Assembly (NCBI GenBank): GCA_964036045.1
Contig: OZ038381.1
Location: 159,530,283 to 159,594,282 of the forward strand
Reading direction: 5' to 3'
Source: Eutreptiella sp. 'Long Island Sound 2002'
Taxonomy: Eukaryota; Euglenozoa; Euglenophyceae; Eutreptiales; Eutreptiaceae
Length of the DNA: 64,000 bases
Under the pieces are notes generated by a model, which worked only from the letters and a program-made list of their open reading frames with translations, was not told where the DNA came from and ran no database searches. The position numbers and the translations under genes were made by a program. Below are positions 35,825-47,592 of this stretch, one piece after another. Every line of letters starts with the position of its first letter. Within the stretch, counting starts at the first letter, position 1.

Positions 35825-36840
35825 GTGCGCTCTGTGTTCTGTGTGCTGTCCCTTCCGAAATCGGAGACGGTTTCCGTATTTTGCCCCGCATTATTGCTGC
35901 GAAGGCAGGGTCAGGGTAGTGCCACATCGAAAGCAATAGTGCCAGCATAGTCCGCTGGAGCTGCATCAATTTGAGACAGCTGAAAGCAAAGCTAAGGAGA
36001 AACCCCCATGCACAGGTCAGTCCTAGTGCCAGCTCTCCAGAGAGGAGGGGCCAAAGCAAAGGATGCTTCACTTGACTCAGGGCACAGAGGCAGCAGGACC
36101 CACACAAGGCACAAGGGCAGTGGGAGTCAACTGGGGCGCGAGGGCAGCGGGACCGAACCGGGGCCCAGGGCAGGGGGCTCAACTGGATCTCCGAAGTAGT
36201 ATTTGACTGGACTGGGGCACAGGGGCGGTCGGAAAAAACGCGAGGCACAGGGGCGGTTATGATGCCGATTCAACAATGCCTGTGACGGTCCACGCATTCC
36301 ACATGGTTGCATTGCGTACTCTCTCACGGTAAAGGGCGTAGGGCAGCTAAGGTGGCAGCAGTAGACTCCATGGAGTGCTTCGAACGGGCATTACCAAGTG
36401 AAACACTGCAAGTAGTTCCATGCCCGCGGTGTGGCAGCAGGTTGTTCTATGTGCTTATTGTGGTGGCTGGCTCTTCCATGTGCTCGTTGCGTTGTCCAGT
36501 GTGCACGCACTTGTGCTTTCTGTTGAACCGACCTCTACAGATAGGTGAGGGGGCTCATGTTCCCTGCATCCTTTTATGCCGTGCCAAAAAGGTGCTTCGT
36601 CTTTTTGTTGCCCCGCCGCAGCCTTTATGGCACCCCGTCCCCCGCACTATTTGAGTTCCCCAAAGGCCCTGGGCTATTAGCTACCCTCATATGTGTCAAG
36701 GGATGAAGTCCGCAACGACCGCCAGTGTCAGTTACATTCCGCCCGACCTCGATTACCTTCCAACCTGGTGGCCTGGGAATTGCGGACCCCCGACCCTGTT
36801 TGTATTTCGCCGAAGCCCGCCCTGTCATCCCTTTCTGCAG

Positions 36841-37179
36841 ACTGTGAAGCTGCAGCTGAAAGTGCCCAGCAGTCAGCACGAGGACATCCCTGTTGGCTAC
36901 ATTCATCTGCAACTGGTGATCGAAGCCCGCAACCCCGACTGCCTGGACGCCCCGCATTCCGAGTCTCCACCGTCTCCCGTCACCCCTCCATCGACAGCTT
37001 CCGACACCCAAGTGCCCTCCGACAACACCCCAGCGGCCCCACTCACGAACAATATGCGGCTGCTTCAGGATAAAGAGAAGAAAATGAAGCGCCAGGTGAG
37101 CTTCAAGCATCATCCTCCGCCTGCGGCACGAGACAGTGTTGTTTCGGTCTCGAACAAAGATTCGTGGGATTGGGACCAG
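36841..37179 (+). CDS. Exon, end of C2-like domain plus Ser/Pro linker
   Basis: The acceptor is ccctttctgcag at 36,840. The frame reads TVKLQLKVPSSQHEDIPVGY then IHLQLVIEAR, which fits the 'DxxIGxIHLxL' late C2 strands, followed by a Ser/Pro/Thr linker and a basic segment DKEKKMKRQ. Two phase-0 donors are possible: cgccag then gtgagc at 37,095/37,096 (stronger consensus) or gaccag then gtattt at 37,179/37,180. The longer form adds HHPPPAARDSVVSVSNKDSW and ends WDWDQ, which still looks coding, so it is used here; both may be spliced. Confidence 0.55.
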
Positions 37180-37481
37180 GTATTTTATTCTTTGTCGCCC
37201 TGTGTCTGTGTCCCAAGGCATGATAGACATTGACGAGTAGCCGACCAGAGGGTACTGGCCGATGTTGGGGCAACCGATTGTTGCAAGCGACCGTCATTGG
37301 AGGGGACTCGGCTGGTGTTGGAATTATTGTTATGTCTGCTATCCCTTTTGCTCTGCTGCTGGTCACCTTGGTCGCAGTGTTGTTGTGCCAAGACGCCCCT
37401 AAAATGCAAGGCTCTTCTTGCTTTTGTGCTGCCTAAGTGCATTACTTAGAGCGGATGCCATACTACTATGCCCTGTTACAG

Positions 37482-37526
37482 GAGAAGGCTGCCGTTGATG
37501 AGACTCCCAACGTGGCAACGCTGCAG
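37482..37526 (+). CDS. 45-nt micro-exon
   Basis: Fifteen codons (EKAAVDETPNVATLQ) between cctgttacag (37,481) and ctgcag then gtacca (37,526/37,527), phase 0/0 like its neighbours. Short, but both splice sites are good and the frame is open. Confidence 0.45.
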
Positions 37527-38342
37527 GTACCATCAGATCTTTGGCATCTGCCCCTGTTCTCAACCCCCTGATTATGTTTCAGGTCAGCCCGCATTTATTC
37601 ATTGTTTGCATTGCTGCTGATGGTGGTGCAGGCGGGGGGGATTGAGATCCGCAATTTCCCACAATTTTTCGCAATTTTCCAAAGTTTTCCCGCAAATGCT
37701 TTTGGCCTGTCCACTGTGCGTGCCTGTTGGTGCCCTTTGCCTTGACGAACATCTGTTGCAGAACAATATGCTTCAATGTCCTCCTGCCCCCCAAAAGAGT
37801 GAAGTATGCTTCAATTTCATGGTGATATTGAGGGCCCGGGGGGGGGGGGGGGCGACTCCGCGGGTCCTAGGACGCCAACGAACCCCCCCCCCCTAGGGGC
37901 CTGTCCACACCTAATGGACGGCGGCTTTATATTGATCCTGGTTGTTCTATAGAGTCGGCAGAAAGGACAAGCACTCAAGTGACCCGCAGAGCTAACCTCA
38001 AAAAAAGCCTCACTGTACATTACATAGTGGAGCACCCCAACCAAGAAGGGGACACGTGCATTGATTGGACTTCGTAGTACTGCTGGACTAATGGCTGGAA
38101 TTGTCTATGGCGGGGACATTCAGTCTATCGGAACCGACCATTGATCCCCCTAGGGGCCTCCGGCCAACAGTTACTTGCCAAAGGCGTCGCCCTCAGGCGT
38201 CCATGGGCGCCAAAGGCGCCCGATGCTCCATGAACACCAAAGGTGCCATAAGGAAATTTTGTCCACTTTGCACCCCAGCACTATCCTTAAACCCAACCTT
38301 GACTCTAACACCCACCCCCAACCCTCAGCCTACTCCTAACCA
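37527..38342. other. Intron with homopolymer runs
   Basis: A G-run (37,840-37,852) and a C-run (37,884-37,893) bracket GGCGACTCCGCGGGTCCTAG, a motif seen in reverse complement near 40,008-40,025. No exon recognised. Confidence 0.4.
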
Positions 38343-39903
38343 GGATTGAATATTGGGACTGAGGTGGGGGAAGGAACATGGTCTAGGAGACTTCAACGAC
38401 AAATGAGGTACGCACTGGAAAGTGGATGAGAGCTGCTGAAAAGGGGCTCAAAATGAGCTGTATTCATCCGTTTGGGCAGCACAACTGGACTAGGCTCGTT
38501 TTTGGAATATGATGGTTTTGACCCGGTTTTGAGCCATTTGTGGTCCCACCTACCTACCTATGGGTGTGAGGGACAACCACACAAAGTATGAGCCAGAAAC
38601 TCAACGCTGGCGGCCGGGAACAGGCGTCGCAGGCGCCGGACCTCCATTCTAGAATCTGCAATTTCGGGCCAAAATCAGTCTTTTTTTGCCCAAAACCGCC
38701 CTAGAACCTGCTAAAAACGGCCAAATGAAGGGAAATAGTGGCTACTCTCTACACATGCAGCTGGACTTCCCCGTGCCGAAGGGCCCTCTAGGGCCCTCTA
38801 ACTGCACAATATGTCCGCGAACCGCCCCCAAAAGGCCCCGAAAAGCCCCAAAATTTATGCACATTGGCCGCCGACAGCCCCAAACCAAAAACAGACCATA
38901 TCTTGGGCTACGTGGCTCAAAACACGATTTCGAGGGCACCTAATCCACCTACAACCACCCACTTTGGTGGTTTCCACCCCTTAAAATTGCCCTAACGGAC
39001 GCTTATACCCCTGTACCTAGGCCTAGCGGGCTGCGGCAAGCTGCAAGTGGTAGCCCAAACAGCTGGGTGCCAAAATGGGTCAACAAGGTCCACTGGGTGC
39101 AAAAAAAAAAGACTTTTTGTAAAATTGATCTTGGACCACATGGAATGCCAAAACAAGTGTTTTTGGCACATTTTGAGCTCATGGTGGCCCGTTTTGGCCC
39201 TCCTAAAAGCCCAAAATGCGTTGAAAAGGGGTTGTTTTGGGACAAAAAATGGGTCAAAAATGGGTCAAAAATGGGTTTTTCCAAAAATGATCCAAGACCA
39301 TTTGGGGTGCCTAAACAAGTGAAATGAGCCCTTTTTGAGCCCATTGCGACCCATTTTGGCCCCTCCAAAGACACAAAATGCCTTGAAAATGGGTTGTTTT
39401 GGGACCAGAAATGGGTCAAAAAATGGGCCAAAAAAGTGTTTGATCTTGGACCATTTGGGGTGCACAAACAAGTGGAATGAGCCCTTTTGGAGCCGATTGC
39501 AAGCCATTTTCGCCCCTCCAAAGTCACATAATGCCTTGAAAATGGGCTGTTCTGTGACCAGCGATCAGTCAAAAATGGATCAAAAATGTGGTTTTCCAAA
39601 GATACCTTTGGACTCTTTGTGGTGCACAAACAAGTGGAATGAGCCCATTGTGAGCCCATGTTGAGCAATTTTGGCCGCTCTCAAGGCTGAAAGGGCCTTG
39701 AAAATGGGCCAATTTGGGCCCACAAATGGTTCAAAAACGGGTCAAAACCATCATATTCCAAAAACGAGCCTAGTCCAGTTGTGCTGCCCAAACGGATGAA
39801 TACAGCTCATTTTGAGCCCCTTTTGAGCTCTCATCCACTTTCCAGTGCGTACCTCATTTGTCGTTGAAGTCTCCTGGACCATGTTCGGTCCCAATATTCA
39901 ATC
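38343..39903. mobile_element. Foldback element with about 190-200-bp inverted arms
   Basis: The left arm, 38,343-38,549, and right arm, 39,717-39,903, are reverse complements apart from a gap of about 20 bp. Shared blocks include GATTGAATATTGGGAC, GGAGACTTCAACGACAAATG and AAAATGAGCTGTATTCATCC. The interior carries 156-172-bp tandem subrepeats marked by AAACAAGTG (about 39,140, 39,312, 39,468, 39,627). It encodes nothing recognisable. The same interior family appears in the palindrome at 55.7-58.2 kb. Confidence 0.75.
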
Positions 39904-41859
39904 TTGGTTCGGGTTAGGCACCTTTGGCGCACGTGGACTCCTGAGGCCAGTGGCTTTTGGCAAATAAGTATTGGCCAGATGCAACCCCCCGGGGGGGGGG
40001 TTGGCATCCTAGGACCCGCGGAGTTCCCCCCCCCTCCCCGTGCCCGTGTGCCTGGAATGCCTGGCAGGGGAAACTGATGCTTCCTGCTATGGCCTGAACA
40101 AAGCTATCCGAGTGTCCGTAGTACAGACATGGGGAAAATGCAGGTACTCATATGGATCCCGTAGGCCTGGTGCACAGGAGCCCCGCATAGGAGGCTTGGT
40201 TTGCAGGATGGGCCGTGGTGCCAGTTGAACTATGGGTCAATGTCCTGTATTGAAAAGAGAAGTGATGGCAGTCACACTAGAAGGACTACCAACTGTAAGA
40301 TAAGGCACATTTCCTCCCCAATATGCATTCATAATCCCAGAACCACCACCACAGGGGGGGGGATTGCGGTCAGGCAGGGTCCAATCCAATTGCGAAAAAT
40401 TGCAGAAAAATTGCGGAAAATTGCGGAAAAGTTGCGGAAAAATTGCGGTGTTGTAACCAAACCAAACTGAACCTCCCGAAGTCTCAAGGAGCAAAACTTT
40501 TGCACAGGAGCCTCAGAATGTTGAAACAGATCGAATCCTCCATAGGTATCAGAATGACGACGACAAGCAGCCCTCAATCCCGGGGGGGACCCCTCGGACT
40601 CCAACTACCCCCCCAACTAACTGTTGGCGGGAGGCCCCTTGGTGGGGGGGCATTGGAGGGGGGGTTCAGGGAGGGGAATGGTTTGGCAAACAGCAGCCAT
40701 GAACTAAATTTGGCTGGCATAGCTGAACCAGCTCACCGAAAACGTGATGGTATGGGTAGAGGGAGGGCAAGGGGAGGTAAGGGGAGCCTGTGATTGACCA
40801 ACGCCTGGCGTTGGGGGCATGTACCCCCCACCCCACCCCAACCCAAATCGCCCCACCTGGACACCCCCAACCGACCCTCCTGGACCCCCCCCAAAAGCCC
40901 CTCCCAGACCCCCCCCCCCCTCCCCACACATTGCCCCTCTGAAGCCCCCCCAAGGCGGCCTCCGGCCAACGTTTAGTGGGGGGCGGGGGATAGTTGGCGT
41001 CCAAACCCGAGGAATCGGCCCCCCCCATGCACATGGGGAAAATGGAATTAGAACCCCGTGGAAAATAAAAATGATTGCAATTCGGGCTCCCCTGTTTCCC
41101 GTATATTTGCCACTTCCACAAACTACTTTTTGAATTTGCCATGCCATTTTTAGAATTCAACTGCGAGTCATGTGCTGGCAAATTGGCGTGTCAGCAGCAA
41201 GTATTCTTCCCTTTGTCTATTTTTCTATGTGTCAGGGGCCTCCCCACTCAGTTGTCTTTTTTAAGGAGTGCCCTCACAGTCGTCTTCAGCAAGAAAGTCA
41301 GAGCCTAGTTTGGAAAGTCTTGGGTTCAAATACCACCTCTAGCAATGTTTTGCATAGTGAGCTTGCCGTCATCCCACAGAGTTCATTCACATGGTGCACA
41401 CGGTTTGGAAGTCCAGGAATTTACAGTCATCATCCAGAAGTCTCCAGGAAATCACAATGCTGTGGTAGCGAGTAGATCCGAGGGGTTGCGCGTGCAGCCG
41501 CTGCTCTGTCCCTCCGGTACACTGGTGTGGACTGTACTTTTCCAATGTTGCACTGGTGCAATGGCCGTTCGGACCCAAAGCAACCACCCAACCGCCTATC
41601 TAGAAACCTCGAGGAAACGTGCCTGCCACTCTTGCCACCTTGAATAGTGAGGGTGGGATGCATCACCTTTTTGTTCCAGCCAGGGCCCTGTACTGCGTAT
41701 ATTGTACATTTGTTCCGTTCCATTCCGTACACCTCGCACTACCCTGAGAACAATAGGGTGGGGCTCAGGGGTTGGCATACCACAACAGAGGCCCCCACGC
41801 TACGTCCTTATCAAAGCTATGGAGCTTGTAACAGTGCCCTGACAATGATGGCCCCTCAG
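39904..41859. other. Repeat-laden intron
   Basis: Contains a cluster of GCGGAAAAATTGC-type units (about 40,385-40,450: four to five copies of TTGCGGAAAA), long C/G runs, and a tRNA-B-box-like gggttcaaataccacc (41,328-41,343). No exon with paired splice sites before 41,860. Confidence 0.4.
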
Positions 41860-42008
41860 GATTTTGTGTATCAAACCAGAATGGAACATAGCATCACCCG
41901 CCATTTCCCGACCACGTTTGAAGTTATCACCCGTCAAGTGCTCAACGACGCCTACAACAGGGAGGCAGAGACTTTCTTGTGGGGCAATGAGAATCTGACC
42001 ACGGATTG
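41860..42008 (+). CDS. Exon, product unrecognised
   Basis: After the acceptor tggcccctcag (41,859) the frame reads DFVYQTRMEHSITRHFPTTF, then EVITRQVLNDAYNREAETFL and WGNENLTTD, followed by a strong donor ttg then gtaggt at 42,008/42,009 (phase 2). Reading through gives TGG TAG, so this could also be a terminal exon. The sequence has the look of a helical conserved segment; no family recognised. Confidence 0.45.
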
Positions 42009-42486
42009 GTAGGTGGAAAGATTTAAAAAATTCTGCTGTCCAGGGAAGCAAGTGGATAGTGGAGTGGCGCACCGACACGCCCAGACCTCCTCACCTGCAG
42101 TGGATGTGGGCTCCCCAAAGGAAAATCAGGCATAGTACGTTCAGCAGTGCCCACGTTGTGTTCATACCTTCAAGTGGTTGGCCTGAGGTTAGTGCAAAGG
42201 AAGGTGGGTTTTTGGGGCAGGGGTGGGCAGCGTTGGCCCCATTGATGCTCTTCAGCTGGTCTACCCCTGGTAGTGAACCAGGGGCCACGACCATATCGCG
42301 ATTCTAAGCAGTTGCCCAACACCGCAGATGTACTGTGCTGAGCAACCGCTTTTTTTGCCCTGTCTGCCCTTGCCTGTTCCGATGCTTCTTGATCCAAACA
42401 AGGGCAACAATATTTGCCAAATGCACTCAATATTTCAACTGTAAAGGATACGGACAAAGCACAGAGAGTGTCCTAAGCCACACAAG

Positions 42487-42574
42487 CACTCAGGCCCACG
42501 GAAGACGCTGCAACTTTCGGAATGTCGCTCCGGCAGTCTCTAGCGATAGCTTTGGAGGAGCGGATGTGAAAATC
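42487..42574 (+). CDS. Possible exon joined to the previous one
   Basis: The acceptor gccacacaag (42,486) supplies one base completing the phase-2 codon left at 42,008. The reading continues TQAHGRRCNFRNVAPAVSSD and SFGGADVKI to a strong donor aaatc then gtaagt (42,574/42,575), phase 0, matching the exon at 43,053. The start is uncertain: an alternative AG at 42,493 would be phase 0. Confidence 0.35.
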
Positions 42575-43052
42575 GTAAGTCGTCAGAAATGACCGCCAGA
42601 CTATGACCCCGTGCTACAGGTACCAGAGCCCCATGGCTTCTGAAATCAGCATTAAATGGTGGTTGAGCTTTTCTAAGGGATTGGGTGGCATGCATGGCCC
42701 ATGCACTTACTGTTTTCACTCCAGATGCACAAAATAAGACGATTTGTCAGGTTTACACTGTTTCTTTGAAAAGCCTCGTGTGTAGTTCGATTACAGGGCT
42801 CCCCCACAAGAACATTGCCGTTGTACAACTTTGGGGGTTGTTTCTGCAACTTTTGGAACCGTGTCCTATTTTGCCCTTTATCAATATCCCCCCTTGTCAC
42901 AACACAGTCAAATTTTGGGATTTCAGTGTTGTTCTTGCGGGGGGGGGGGTGTCAATTTTTCAAGTAGCGCTCTGGTCAAATTGTGGGGCATTTTCATAAC
43001 AAAGCAGTGCCCATGGCGGCCCACTGCCCGTCCTCTGCGCCGTTCCGAACAG

Positions 43053-43157
43053 GACGTCGTGCAGTTATGCATGCAGCTGAAGACCCGGCTGGATTTCATA
43101 TCATCGGTGGTGCAGAGATCCCTTGGGTGTCAGCTGAGGCCGCAGGATGTCCCTCAG
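43053..43157 (+). CDS. Exon, helical segment, unrecognised
   Basis: 105 nt, 35 codons, phase 0/0. The acceptor is gttccgaacag (43,052), the donor ccctcag then gtgtat (43,157/43,158). It reads DVVQLCMQLKTRLDFISSVV, then QRSLGCQLRPQDVPQ, an amphipathic helix pattern. It belongs to the same phase-0 series; family unknown. Confidence 0.5.
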
Positions 43158-43547
43158 GTGTATGCCGCCGCACAAGGCTTCTGATCTCGTCCCCAGGCTC
43201 AGTGGGTTGGGTGATTTTTGCTGCCAGGTTCAGGCGTATCTTGCGGTGTCGACACACTGTTGCACAACTGGCGCAGCTATCTCCATCGTCGCAGGGACGT
43301 GGGGGCTTTGTAGACGGTGACAACTAGCGCGGGATTCCCGCACAGCCTCTTCTGTGGCCATTGTTGCAAAATTGTGCCTTACTTCAGAGGGATGTGTGTG
43401 TGTTCAACGGGGTCAGGGCTCAGGCTTGAGGAGATACCTCATGCAGTAAATGGCGTTGTGCTGTATCTGCCACCACCCTGCGTTGTATCTGCCACCGCCC
43501 CCACGGCCGCTGCTGCCGGGCCATCGACGTTGGCGTTTGTGTGTTAC

Positions 43548-43775
43548 AGGTGGTGGTGGTAGAGGTGGTGGTAGAGGTGGTGGTAGAGCGTGGTGGTGGT
43601 AGTAGGGGTGGTAGTTCAGGTGGTGGTAGGGGTGGTGGTAGAGGTAAGGATGGAAGTAGAGGTGGTGGTGGACGTGGTGGTGGTAGTTGGGGTAGTAGTA
43701 GTAGGGGTGGTAGGAGGGGTGGTAGTAGGGGTGGTGGTCGTAGGGGTGGTGGTAGCAGGGGTCAAAGGTCAGAGG
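43548..43775 (+). repeat. GGTGGTGGTAG-type trinucleotide-rich block 1
   Basis: GGT/GTA/GAG triplet arrays with 12-mer periodicity, G-rich on the plus strand. Open frames give only Gly/Arg/Ser or Val runs on plus and Thr/Ser runs on minus. Confidence 0.85.
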
Positions 43776-44203
43776 TCAGAGGTCCAAAGCGTTGTTAAGG
43801 GCGCTACCCTCCCCTACACCCTTCACACCACTTCGCATTTTAAGAGGTCTCACCTAGACCATCTTGCGACGCCGTGGCTGATGCCTCGTGCATGACGCAT
43901 CTTGTGGCGTGATGGTATGGGTGCCTCCCATAGCCATGCCATGGATGTGAGCCCCTTGTGGTCGTCGGCCCCTTGTCGTCTCAAGGGGTGGGCTGTTCGC
44001 AAGGGTCGTACCTTTGGGTGTGTTGCTTGCACTCAGGTTGCACCTGCTAGCGACACTTGGCTCGCTTCTTGTGGCGACTAGCGCTTCTTGTGGCGCCGAG
44101 TGGCCTTATGGCAGAATGCGCTCACCTGCAGCGACATCTTGTGGCCACTGTCAGGCTGTACGTGGTCTACGAGCGCAGCGAAGTGGGTCCGGGCTGGGTG
44201 TGT

Positions 44204-44665
44204 AGTAGGGGTGGTGGTAGAGGTGGTGATAGGGGTGGTGGTAGTAGGGGTGGCGGTAGAGGCGGTGGTAGAGGTGGTGGTAGAGGTGGTGGTAGAGGTG
44301 GTGGTAGAGGTGGTGGGAGACGTGGTGGTGGTAGTAGGGGTTGTGGTAGAGGTGGTGATAGAGGTGGTGGTAGAGGTAAAGGTGGTGGTAGAGGTGGTGG
44401 GAGACGTGGTGGTGGTAGTAGGGGTTGTGGTAGAGGTGGTAGTAGGGGTGGTGGTAGTAGGGTTGGTAGTAGGGGTGGTGGTAGTAGGGGTGGTAGTAGG
44501 GGTGGTGGTAGAGGTGGTGGTAGTAGGGGTGGCCGTAGAGGTGGCGGTAGAGGTGGTGGTAGAGGTGGTGGTAGAGGTTGTGGTAGTAGGGGTGGTGGTA
44601 GAGGTGATGGTAGAGGTGGTGGTAGTGGTAGTGGAGGGATTGGTATAGGTGGTGGTGGAGGTTTC
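44204..44665 (+). repeat. GGTGGTGGTAG-type trinucleotide-rich block 2
   Basis: The longest of three related blocks; repeated GGTGGTAGAGGTGGTGGTAG units with local duplications. High density of GG pairs on the plus strand. Confidence 0.85.
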
Positions 44666-45279
44666 CCCCAGGCTAGACCGACCTGCGAGCAGCTTGGAAG
44701 TCGACTTGGACTGCCAAGCCCCGCCTCCCTGCATCGTGATGTGCATGGTCGTACGGGCTGTCACGCCACTGTGGTCATCGGTCAGAGGCATCTGATCAAA
44801 GCTGCGGCAGTCAAATAGCACCATGAGACTACATCAATCAGCAGCAGAGGAGAATGCCCCTTACTGGGAGGCCCGGTGCAGCATGTGGTGGTGCAACCGG
44901 ATGGTAGATCTGAATTACGACTGCCACAAGGCGGATGCCCATCAGGGATGCCCGGTAGTGCGCATGGTGGTGCAGCGGGATGCCTGTACAGAGCAAAACC
45001 AGCCAAAGGGCCGCAGCGGAGGGCAGTGGCTTGCTTGTGGCAGATACCCAGTAGGATGCTTGGCATGCGGCAGCCGGATGCCTGGGACAGCACATGGGAG
45101 AGCAGCCGGATCCCTGCCACTGGCGGATGCCTGCAGAAAAGCAGATGCCTGAGTGTCACGTGGTGGTGGCCCTGGATGTGCGCAGGTCTTCTGAGGGGCG
45201 TAGACCAGGTTGAGTTCTGGGTGTAGGGGGGGAGGGGTTCACTCCCTGAAAGGCGACGTTGCCCCTGACCTCTGAACTC

Positions 45280-45618
45280 CGGTGGTAGAGGTTGTGGTAG
45301 TCGGGGTGGTGGCAGAAATGGTGGTGGTGGTAGGGGTGATGGTAGAGGTGGTGGTAGTAGGGGTGGTGGTAGAGGTGGGAGTGATAGTAGGGCTGGTAGA
45401 GGGGGTGGTCGTCAAGGTGGCGCTGGTAGGGGTGTTAAGAGAAGAGGCGGTCGTAGAAGTGGTGGTGGTAGAAGTGGTGGTGGCAGAGGAGGTGGTGGTA
45501 ATGGAGGTGGTAGAGGTGGGGGTGGTGGTAGGGGTGGTGGTGGGGAGTGGTAGAAGGCGCGGCAGTAGGGATGGTGGTGGAGGTGGCGGCGGCGGCAGTA
45601 GTAGGGCAGGAGGTGGTG
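45280..45618 (+). repeat. GGTGGTGGTAG-type trinucleotide-rich block 3
   Basis: Third block, more diverged, ending in a GGCGGCGGCAG stretch. Between blocks 2 and 3 (44,840-45,150) lies a separate tandem pattern of GCCGGATG/GCGGATGCC units about 60-65 bp apart. Confidence 0.8.
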
Positions 45619-46481
45619 GATGTGATGCTTCTGCTTTCATGTCATTTGTTGTGCTCAGTGTTCTTGCCGTTGCTGCAACTTTCCACTTTGGGCTTTGGTG
45701 TTGCAAAGAGCTGTCGTGGCAAAGCACGAAAGCAGCTGGGAAGCGCAGTGCGTCATGTCTTTGCGTCCTCGGGGTAGGGGGCAGACTGTTGGCACATGCC
45801 CCCGCGGGTTCAACTCAAGGAATGCCCTGAAATCAACCTGTTTGCGTCCACAAGCGGCGGAGCTCCCGCCTGCGGCCGCCCATTGTCACTGTCTACAAAC
45901 TGCAACCACCTGGGACGTCGCCAACCACGCCGCTCCCCGGCACTTTTCGACTACAGGAGGGGGGGGGAATTTCGGGAGGGGAGAATTTCGCGGGGAAAAT
46001 TTCGCCGTTAAGAAAAGTGGCGAAATTTTCCCCCTGGCGAAATTTTTGCAGTGTGTGACAGGTGAGTACTGTGAATTCAGACATGCGCAGCGGTGTACCA
46101 AGCAGAGAGAAGGGACCAGGGATGTTTTTGTTTGCAACATGCAGTTGTTGTGCCCAGAATGCATTGGAATGCCGTGTTGCCCCAGGTTTTGAAAAAAGGG
46201 ACACTGATAGTGACAGTGACAGTGACAGTGGTAGCAGCAGTGGTAGTGACAGTGACAGCGACAGTGGCAGAGACGTGCAGACAGGCCGTGTTTGTGCACA
46301 AAGGAGTGAGCAGGACAAATCTTTGATTAATGCGTCTGCACTTGAAAAGTGTGGTGTTTTGGATGGTCATGCATTGAGACATGCAATTTCCAGCTGTGTC
46401 TTTTGGTACAGTGCCTTAGCAACCCTGTGGTGTGACAGAAAAGTGTTTGTCATTGTTGTGCGATCTTCGTGCCGGTGATCC
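45619..46481. other. Intron, no firm exon
   Basis: Contains a GCGAAATTTTCCCC block (about 45,955-46,045), a good but unpaired donor gacag then gtgagt at 46,060, and a GTGACA repeat (46,208-46,268). One frame at 45,848-45,950 (LRPPIVTVYKLQPPGTSP) looks protein-like but lacks a donor. Confidence 0.4.
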
Positions 46482-47335
46482 ATCCAGAGCCCACCAGGAA
46501 ATACCAGGAACCATCCAGAGCCCACCAGGAAATACCAGGAACCATCCAGTGCCCACCAGAAAATACCAGGAACCATCCAGAGCCCACCAGGAAATACCAG
46601 GAACCATCCAGAGCCCACCAGGAAATACCAGGAACCATCCAGAGCCCACCAGGAAATACCACGAACCATCCAGTGCCCACCAGAAAATACCAGGAACCAT
46701 CCAGAGCCCACCAGGAAATACCAGGAACCATCCAGTGCCCACCAGAAAATACCAGGAACCATCCAGAGCCCACCAGGAAATACCAGGAACCATCCAGAGC
46801 CCACCAGGAAATACCAGGAACCATCCAGAGCCCACTAGGAAATACCAGGAACCATCCAGAGCCCACCAGGAAATATCAGGAACCATCCAGAGCCCACCAG
46901 GAAATACCAGGAACCATCCAGAGCCCACCAGGAAATACCAGGAACCATCCAGAGCCCACCAGGAAATACCAGGAACCATCCAGAGCCCACCAGGAAATAT
47001 CAGGAACCATCCAGAGCCCACCAGGAAATACCAGGAACCATCCAGAGCCCACCAGGAAATACCAGGAACCATCCAGAGCCCACCAGGAAATACCAGGAAC
47101 CATCCAGAGCCCACCAGGAAATATCAGGAACCATCCAGAGCCCACCAGGAAATACCAGGAACCATCCAGAGCCCACCAGGAAATATCAGGAACCATCCAG
47201 AGCCCACCAGGAAATAACAGGAACCATCGAGAGCCCACCAAGAAATATCAGGAACCATCCAGAGCCCACCAGGAAATACCAGGAACCATCCAGAGCCCAC
47301 CAAGAAATAACAGGGATCATCCAGAGCCCACTAGT
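46482..47335. repeat. 31-bp minisatellite, about 28 copies
   Basis: The unit is CCATCCAGAGCCCACCAGG plus AAATACCAGGAA (31 bp). It is highly homogeneous with a few patterned variants (GTGCCCACCAGAAAATACC, AAATATC, AAATAAC). Period 31 is 1 mod 3, so all frames on both strands stay open; not coding. Confidence 0.95.
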
Positions 47336-47364
47336 ATCTGACAACAAGCCTCAGGATTCCTGGA

Positions 47365-47430
47365 GGTGGCGAAATTTTCCCCCTGTTGAAATTATCCCCG
47401 TCGAAATTGTCCCCTGGCAAACTTTCCCAC
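47365..47430 (+). repeat. GCGAAATTTTCCCC-type degenerate repeat block
   Basis: Four units, from ggcgaaattttcccc to gcaaactttccc, ending about 55 bases upstream of the next exon's acceptor. Confidence 0.55.
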
Positions 47431-47484
47431 CCCCCTGTATGGGCAAAGGTTTACCGGCTTTCCGACACACACGCGCGCGCGCAG

Positions 47485-47592
47485 TGCCCTGCTTTCTTGA
47501 CGCAGTTGATTGAATCGAAGAAGGCTTCCTCGGAGACCTACTTTCAGGGTGCCGAGCAAAGCCACTACACATCGTCACTGCGGCGCTTGAAG
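47485..47592 (+). CDS. Exon, product unrecognised
   Basis: 108 nt, 36 codons, phase 0/0. The acceptor lies in an ACGCGCGCGCGCAG run (47,484), the donor is ttgaag then gtactt (47,592/47,593). It reads CPAFLTQLIESKKASSETYF, then QGAEQSHYTSSLRRLK. A second in-phase acceptor (gacgcag, 47,505) would drop seven residues. Consistent with the phase-0 series; family unknown. Confidence 0.5.

Noticed and set aside
43541-45830. Gly-rich, Val-rich and Thr-rich open frames
   Set aside because: They are the three readings of GGT-rich simple sequence, with no flanking protein-like sequence.
45848-45950. Exon reading LRPPIVTVYKLQPPGTSP
   Set aside because: Protein-like, but no usable donor and the upstream frame is closed by TGA; too weak to call.
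46367-47341. Long open frames of 230-290 codons on both strands across the 31-bp repeat
   Set aside because: Period 31 keeps every frame open; pure minisatellite translation.
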